Virus record (IMG/VR): IMGVR_UViG_3300032163_000004
Location: 1 to 64,000 of that record
Reading direction: 5' to 3' (one strand)
Origin: a virus
DNA: 64,000 nt
Shown: positions 60,249 to 64,000 of the stretch, piece after piece
How the letters are laid out: every line of letters starts with the position of its first letter
Position numbering within the stretch: the first letter of the stretch is position 1
Made by a program: the position numbers and the translations under genes
The notes under the pieces: generated by a model
What the model saw: only the letters and a program-made list of their open reading frames with translations
What the model was told of the DNA's origin: nothing
Databases searched by the model: none

Positions 60249-60392
60249 ATGAAATGCCCAGATTGTGGAGGAGAACTAAAGACTGATCAAAAATTTGGTC
60301 AAGGTGTTTGGAGATGTACTAAATGTGGTTGGTCTTGGTTCATCTTAAAATTGAGAAAGAAAGGAGAAATTCAACCATGGAAAAAGCACTAG
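60249..60392 (+). CDS. 47-residue zinc-ribbon peptide
   Basis: ATG after AAAGGAGAACAG. K-C-P-D-C-G-G and W-R-C-T-K-C-G-W are two complete knuckles. Overlaps the next gene. Function unknown. Confidence 0.6.
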   Translation: MKCPDCGGELKTDQKFGQGVWRCTKCGWSWFILKLRKKGEIQPWKKH

Positions 60393-60748
60393 ATGTCCTT
60401 ACTTTAAAGAATTTACTAAATGAAGCTGTATATTATTTAAAAGTTCGTTGTGATGTTCCAGAAGACCTAATAAGGAGAATAGATAAAGAAATTAAAAAGG
60501 AAGTTCAAGAACTATATCTTTGGACAAAAGAGTGGCCAAACGAACCAGGAGAATATTGGTTTTATGGTCGTAGGTTCAAACCTCTAGACGAATCAGATAG
60601 GAAATTAGAGTTAAGCTTTGTGGAAGTAAGAAATACTGCTGTTAAAGGTGTCTTAATGTATGTAGCTCGAGGACACTTTCTTTATAAGGAAGAGGGTGCA
60701 GATGGTTGGTGGTTAAAAGCTAATATTCCAGTTCTCCCATCAGAATAG
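60377..60748 (+). CDS. conserved hypothetical protein, W-P-N-E-P-G family
   Basis: 123 residues from the ATG at 60377 after AAAGGAGAAATTCAACC. W-P-N-E-P-G-E-Y-W-F-Y-G-R is a pattern found in many small phage proteins. N-terminal helices are Lys/Glu-rich. Function unknown. Confidence 0.65.
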   Translation: MEKALDVLTLKNLLNEAVYYLKVRCDVPEDLIRRIDKEIKKEVQELYLWTKEWPNEPGEYWFYGRRFKPLDESDRKLELSFVEVRNTAVKGVLMYVARGHFLYKEEGADGWWLKANIPVLPSE

Positions 60749-60762
60749 GAAAGGAGAAGTTA

Positions 60763-60960
60763 ATGACGTCACTTACAGAACTTCAAAAATTATTTAAGAA
60801 GTATAGTATTACTGCGAAGAAGCATGAGGGAGACGATTCATATAGTTGGGCTATCTTTCATAAAGGACAACCAGTAGTATCAGGTTTAAGTAGGCCAGAA
60901 GTTGCTTATTACAAAAATCAAGTTCTACAATCTTTAAAAAGAAAGGAGGAAAGAAAATGA
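60763..60960 (+). CDS. small conserved protein, paralogue 2
   Basis: 65 residues, ATG after AAAGGAGAAGTTA. T-E-L-Q-K-L-F-K-K-Y-S-I-T, W-A-I-F-H-K-G-Q-P-V-V-S-G and Y-Y-K-N-Q-V-L-Q; about two thirds identical to 58046-58252. The two copies are 2.5 kb apart in one operon, so the duplication is recent or both are kept by selection. Confidence 0.65.
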   Translation: MTSLTELQKLFKKYSITAKKHEGDDSYSWAIFHKGQPVVSGLSRPEVAYYKNQVLQSLKRKEERK

Positions 60961-61214
60961 AGAAGATTGTATTGTTAGTTACTTTATTGTTTATGCTCTT
61001 AACAACATCTACCTGTTGCGATTATGAAAGAAAAGAAGTTCTTGGAGACCCAAGATTCACTAAAGTTGAAGAATTTCTTTTCTGCCAACCAGGAAAGTAT
61101 GACAAGATATACGGGACAATATATGAAGACAAAACAACGGGAGTTAAGTATCTCTATATCTGGGCAGGAAGCGGTAGTGGAGGTCCTGCACTAACTAGGT
61201 ATTGGGATAAGTAA
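60957..61214 (+). CDS. probable lipoprotein
   Basis: 85 residues, ATGA overlap with the previous stop. Signal peptide K-K-I-V-L-L-V-T-L-L-F-M-L-L-T-T-S-T-C-C with a lipobox-like T-S-T-C. The mature part is beta-rich with Y-G-T-I-Y-E-D-K and a Gly/Ser-rich end. Envelope-located; function unknown. Confidence 0.62.
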   Translation: MKKIVLLVTLLFMLLTTSTCCDYERKEVLGDPRFTKVEEFLFCQPGKYDKIYGTIYEDKTTGVKYLYIWAGSGSGGPALTRYWDK

Positions 61215-61226
61215 CGTCGAAAAAAC

Positions 61227-61274
61227 ATTATTGGGAAAGAACTTTAGTATATAGCTCCTTCCCAATTTTTTTTG
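61227..61274. terminator. terminator at convergent junction
   Basis: ATTGGGAA, loop, TTCCCAAT and T8. Ends the rightward operon begun at 57022 and the leftward block. Confidence 0.75.
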
Positions 61275-61279
61275 TCTTT

Positions 61280-61471
61280 TTAGATTATTTTTATCCGCAC
61301 TATTTCTGCATTATAATATGACACAAATCTAAAGAAGTTTTGACCAATCCATTTCTTAACTATTGGAGCACCATCAATAATCTTAGTTCCATTTTTGCCT
61401 GCAGTTTTAACCCAAACTGTAAATATAGGACATGATATCCACCATTCTCTAAACTCACTTTCGTTTTCCAT
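61280..61471 (-). CDS. hypothetical protein
   Basis: 63 residues. W-W-I-S-C-P-I-F-T-V-W-V-K-T-A-G-K-N and a beta-like end. Overlaps the upstream gene by 17 bases. Last leftward gene. Not recognised. Confidence 0.52.
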   Translation of the reverse strand: MENESEFREWWISCPIFTVWVKTAGKNGTKIIDGAPIVKKWIGQNFFRFVSYYNAEIVRIKII

Positions 61472-61682
61472 TTTTGCTTTCTTTATTAACCTGTTTGCTA
61501 AGGATATCTATAAATGCCCAGTTAATCAATAGCTCTTCTTTTTCTTTTCTAGTCATATTCTTATTAGCATATTCTACAAAAAAGCGGACGGCAAGGTTAC
61601 TCATTTCTATATCTAACTTAGCATATTTTTCTACAGATTCCTTTAGTATCTTTATGTTAAAATCTTCTTTCTTATTTGTCAT
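61455..61682 (-). CDS. hypothetical helical protein
   Basis: 75 residues from the ATG at 61682 after AAGGAGAAAGAA. Helical (I-K-I-L-K-E-S-V-E-K-Y, T-R-K-E-K-E-E-L-L). Not recognised. Confidence 0.55.
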   Translation of the reverse strand: MTNKKEDFNIKILKESVEKYAKLDIEMSNLAVRFFVEYANKNMTRKEKEELLINWAFIDILSKQVNKESKNGKRK

Positions 61683-61698
61683 TTTCTTTCTCCTTAAA

Positions 61699-61929
61699 CT
61701 ATAGTTGCTTAACACCTAGACTTTTCATACATTCAATAAATACTTTGTTATCCTCTTCATGAGTATATAAATCTTTCTTCTTTATTTCTATTGGTGTACT
61801 ACTAATTAAAATATCAAACGCGATCGGAGTCGCTTTTTCTTTTTCAACTTTTAATTCTTTCTTCCAATCTCTATAAAATTCTTTCGACTTCATACTATTA
61901 TTCACTTCTAAACTTTTAACTCTTTTCAC
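61699..61929 (-). CDS. hypothetical basic protein
   Basis: 76 residues. Probable start is a GTG at 61929 after AGAGGTTGAAG; a TTG two codons earlier is an alternative. Contains S-S-T-P-I-E-I-K-K-K-D and a helical first half. Not recognised. Confidence 0.45.
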   Translation of the reverse strand: MKRVKSLEVNNSMKSKEFYRDWKKELKVEKEKATPIAFDILISSTPIEIKKKDLYTHEEDNKVFIECMKSLGVKQL

Positions 61930-62155
61930 CTTCAACCTCTATTTTTTGTTCTTTAGCTAGTCGTTCTAGAAAACTTATAGAAGATTTCAGAAGATTAATT
62001 GTCCATGTGAGCTCATTACTTCCAGGTAAACCAGTTGGACCTCTACCTGGAGAGAATTGTTTATTAAATAGTTGCAAACATTCACTCTCTACTCCTACAA
62101 TTTTAGGATAAATACTATCTCTAACTGCTATCACAAATTCATGGTTCGACAACAT
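61916..62155 (-). CDS. hypothetical protein
   Basis: 79 residues, ATG after AGGAGGAGAGACTA. F-S-P-G-R-G-P-T-G-L-P-G-S-N-E-L near the middle, helices on each side (S-S-I-S-F-L-E-R-L). Overlaps neighbours. Not recognised. Confidence 0.55.
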   Translation of the reverse strand: MLSNHEFVIAVRDSIYPKIVGVESECLQLFNKQFSPGRGPTGLPGSNELTWTINLLKSSISFLERLAKEQKIEVEGEKS

Positions 62156-62351
62156 TAGTCTCTCCTCCTTTAAACTGTAGTTTTCCTTCTTTATACTCGT
62201 TATTTAATACTGTTGTTAACCAAGTTCTACTATTGAATATTTCTCTATGAGGTTCACATCTTGGTGAACAGCCAGTAAAATTAGTAGGATCCTTCTCATC
62301 TATGTCTACCACGCAACCACAACTAAGTTCTTTTTGCACTTGCTCAACCAT
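62139..62351 (-). CDS. zinc-binding hypothetical protein
   Basis: 70 residues from the ATG at 62351 after TTGGAGGAAAAAAAG. C-G-C-V-V and C-S-P-R-C-E-P-H form the metal site. Overlaps the downstream gene start by 17 bases. Not recognised. Confidence 0.55.
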   Translation of the reverse strand: MVEQVQKELSCGCVVDIDEKDPTNFTGCSPRCEPHREIFNSRTWLTTVLNNEYKEGKLQFKGGETNVVEP

Positions 62352-62371
62352 CTTTTTTTCCTCCAATCTCT

Positions 62372-62737
62372 TTATACATTACAATTCTCCTCTTCACTAA
62401 ACCATGTAATAAATTTAGCTAAGTACTTATCTTTTAGTTTAGTAACTTGTTTTATCTTTTTATGAAATTTTAAATGATCTAACTGTTCTTTTTGAATTAG
62501 TATTTCGCAAATCTTTAGTGTAGTATCTATTGCATTAACAGTTGAACTTTCTGGATCTTCTAAAGTATGCTTTAAACAATCTAAATGGAAAAAATAAGTA
62601 GATTCAGTATTTCGATAGTGATCATATTGAACTGCATATAAAATGTGTATATCATTGCCTCTTTGCTCCCCACATAACATACAGTTTGGATATGGTGGAT
62701 TCGAAGCTTTTCTTAAAGAAATATCATCTAATCTCAC
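62372..62737 (-). CDS. hypothetical protein with Cys/His cluster
   Basis: 121 residues from a GTG at 62737 after AGGAGGTAGAACGAAC. C-M-L-C-G and H-L-D-C with nearby His could bind zinc. C-terminal half is helical and Lys-rich. Coupled to the thymidylate-synthase-like gene by a 4-base overlap. Not recognised. Confidence 0.58.
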   Translation of the reverse strand: MRLDDISLRKASNPPYPNCMLCGEQRGNDIHILYAVQYDHYRNTESTYFFHLDCLKHTLEDPESSTVNAIDTTLKICEILIQKEQLDHLKFHKKIKQVTKLKDKYLAKFITWFSEEENCNV

Positions 62738-63450
62738 GTTCGTTCTACCTCCTGCTTTATATCTTCAGAACACGTTGGAGTTTTTCCTAACCTGACGTCA
62801 GCTAATTTCCAAGAGTAATCATATAAGTGCAATCCTTTTGAAGCAACAACCATTTCTCCATCTTCTACTCCTATAGATTGCGACATATATTCTTTCATAA
62901 GTTGAATAGCAGCTAAATTAGAAGGGAATCCAGCCCAAAGATCCCAGCTACGAAAATAAACGAAGAAATGTAGTCCGCCATCTTGAATTCTAGTATCGAT
63001 ACTTCGCAAACATGGAGGATCTTTCATAAATAAATGGTCTCTATAATCACCTACAATTATATGCTCTTGATTAGTTCTATAACCACCAGTATTTTGATAT
63101 ACATCTTTATATCTTTCTATTATCTTTTCCATTTGAGGTTTAATATAAATTCCATACGTATAATCTTCATTCGGTTTCTTAATATCTTCCATTAAATAAG
63201 GGAGATATTCTCTTTCTACGTAGTTCATATCTGTAGGGTTTGGGATTCCATAATGAGGAGGTATATCAGGAATTAGTGGTCTATCCCCCGGATAACTAAT
63301 ATGAATAGTAACATAATCTAGTTCTTTTCGTCTTTGCCCAGCGTAACTTCCATAGTTTATCTTAAATTCTTCACCATATTCAACTACTGAGTAAACAGCC
63401 TGAAACCAAGCATCACTTAAACTAGTAGCTTCTATAGTAACGATTTTCAT
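62734..63450 (-). CDS. thymidylate synthase-like protein (archaeal type)
   Basis: 238 residues. D-P-P-C-L-R-S-I-D carries the nucleophile Cys region, R-S-W-D-L-W-A-G-F-P-S-N-L-A-A-I-Q-L-M-K corresponds to the ThyA R-S-x-D-x-x-x-G-x-P-x-N-x-x-x-x core, and L-H-L-Y-D-Y to the D/H-x-Y end motif. It is shorter than bacterial ThyA (264) and matches the archaeal form. It would methylate or hydroxymethylate dUMP or dCMP; hydroxymethylation for modified DNA is possible. Confidence 0.75.
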   Translation of the reverse strand: MKIVTIEATSLSDAWFQAVYSVVEYGEEFKINYGSYAGQRRKELDYVTIHISYPGDRPLIPDIPPHYGIPNPTDMNYVEREYLPYLMEDIKKPNEDYTYGIYIKPQMEKIIERYKDVYQNTGGYRTNQEHIIVGDYRDHLFMKDPPCLRSIDTRIQDGGLHFFVYFRSWDLWAGFPSNLAAIQLMKEYMSQSIGVEDGEMVVASKGLHLYDYSWKLADVRLGKTPTCSEDIKQEVERT

Positions 63451-63469
63451 TACTTGTCCTTTCCTTTCA

Positions 63470-63697
63470 CTATTCTAAAAATCTAAGAACGCTTAAACTT
63501 AACTCACTTGACATAACAATTACTTTTGAATCACTTTCCAAAGCTCTTTTAAATTTTTCTATCAATTGTGAAGCTTCTCCACCTTTAAGAAAACCTCTAG
63601 GAACATGTATAACTAAAATATCTTTATCATGTATTTCTAAATTTAGTTCTTTTGTTTCTTGTTCTTGTCCGTTTTCAATTCTTAGTGTTACTTGCAT
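63470..63697 (-). CDS. hypothetical protein
   Basis: 75 residues, ATG after GAGGAGAAATGA region. I-L-V-I-H-V-P-R-G-F-L-K-G-G-E-A and V-I-V-M-S-S-E-L-S; an alpha/beta pattern. Upstream of the thymidylate-synthase-like gene. Not recognised. Confidence 0.55.
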   Translation of the reverse strand: MQVTLRIENGQEQETKELNLEIHDKDILVIHVPRGFLKGGEASQLIEKFKRALESDSKVIVMSSELSLSVLRFLE

Positions 63698-63745
63698 TTC
63701 ATTTCTCCTCTATTCTAACTACTCGTACTTTTCTTTATACTTAGC

Positions 63746-63925
63746 TCACCCTACTAAGTCTTTCTTATGAGTTCTCATCAGTTTGTGCCATACTCTTGTA
63801 CCTGCTTGACTAACTTCTCTTAAAGCATCGGTTAGTTTATCTTGTTGATTAAACATCGCCCACTCATCAACATTATCAACTAGTGTCTTACATTTTAGTT
63901 TTAAATCTTTAACAAGTTCTTCCAT
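63746..63925 (-). CDS. hypothetical helical protein
   Basis: 59 residues from the ATG at 63925 after GGAGGAGGAGATTA. V-K-D-L-K-L-K-C-K-T-L and A-L-R-E-V-S-Q-A-G-T. Shares one base with the upstream stop. Not recognised. Confidence 0.55.
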   Translation of the reverse strand: MEELVKDLKLKCKTLVDNVDEWAMFNQQDKLTDALREVSQAGTRVWHKLMRTHKKDLVG

Positions 63926-64000
63926 TAATCTCCTCCTCCACAACTACCAGAATCAGAACTATCTGAACTACTTAAATCAGGGCTGCTATCTTCAGTTGGA
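63925..64000 (-). CDS. C-terminal end of a Ser/Asp/Gly-rich protein (partial)
   Basis: The minus-strand frame from the window edge to TAA at 63925-63927 reads P-T-E-D-S-S-P-D-L-S-S-S-D-S and ends D-S-G-S-C-G-G-G-D. Such low-complexity C-terminal tails are found on membrane or secreted proteins with S-G-G-G ends. The rest lies outside the window. Confidence 0.6.
   Translation of the reverse strand, partial: PTEDSSPDLSSSDSSDSGSCGGGD

Overview
The window looks like part of a large, AT-rich (roughly one-third GC by eye) double-stranded DNA phage genome. Genes are small and tightly packed, and most are unknown or tiny zinc-ribbon or single-membrane-segment proteins. Ribosome binding sites are strong and close to AAAGGAGGTGAAA, which fits a host with a Firmicutes-type anti-Shine-Dalgarno. 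There are two tRNA regions, several free-standing homing endonucleases, and viral DNA-metabolism genes (NAD-dependent DNA ligase, a thymidylate-synthase-like protein, two MazG-like pyrophosphohydrolases). No capsid, tail or terminase gene is visible. All three stop codons end ordinary genes, so the standard code is in use.

Layout. Gene blocks alternate in strand. Convergent ends mostly share hairpin-plus-T-run terminators. Most rightward operons start just after a near-invariant box, TACATATATTAATTA-N-TGA (ten copies), and the leftward operons diverging from them start near a different element containing TGAACA. 1-4759 (+): end of a superinfection-immunity-like protein, a DUF5658-like membrane protein, conserved small phage proteins and two long RNA hairpins. 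4819-19709 (-): a glycan or nonulosonate block (NeuB-like synthase, NeuA-like cytidylyltransferase, several glycosyltransferases, four methyltransferases, a class IV aminotransferase, a radical SAM protein), broken up by homing endonucleases and headed by a NADAR protein. 19816-31684: small genes including an M14-type peptidase, a DUF3307-like protein, a MazG-like protein, a tyrosine-phosphatase-like protein, a RlaP-like nucleotidyltransferase and a DnaJ-like protein. 31682-33697 (-): eight tRNA genes followed by a GGQ release-factor-like gene. 36038-38862 (+): a Ro60-like (TROVE plus vWA) protein operon. 38914-52170: small genes, an AAA+ ATPase, lipoproteins and a HAD-family phosphatase of the RNA-repair type. 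52305-61214 (+): NAD-dependent ligase and many small conserved phage genes. 61280-64000 (-): small genes and the thymidylate-synthase-like protein.

The most unusual feature is the Ro60-like operon. Downstream of the Ro60-like gene lie five RNA units. Each is closed by two helices that covary perfectly between copies and are separated by an invariant internal loop (YACT opposite GACTT). Two units carry a tRNA-shaped domain in normal order, one carries a circularly permuted tRNA (T arm, acceptor strands joined by a loop, D arm, anticodon arm), and two carry only short hairpins. A Ro60-like protein beside RNAs with a closed terminal stem and a permuted tRNA mimic matches the known logic of bacterial Y RNAs (YrlA). 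I read this as a phage Ro/Y-RNA system with an expanded RNA array.

This operon shares the window with a RlaP-like nucleotidyltransferase, a HAD phosphatase related to RNA-repair proteins, a GGQ peptidyl-tRNA-hydrolase-like protein and phage tRNAs, some with altered anticodon loops. Together they suggest a strong investment in tRNA supply, surveillance or repair, perhaps against tRNA-cutting host defences. The glycan block probably modifies the virion or host surface with a sialic-acid-like sugar. Both are inferences from gene content.
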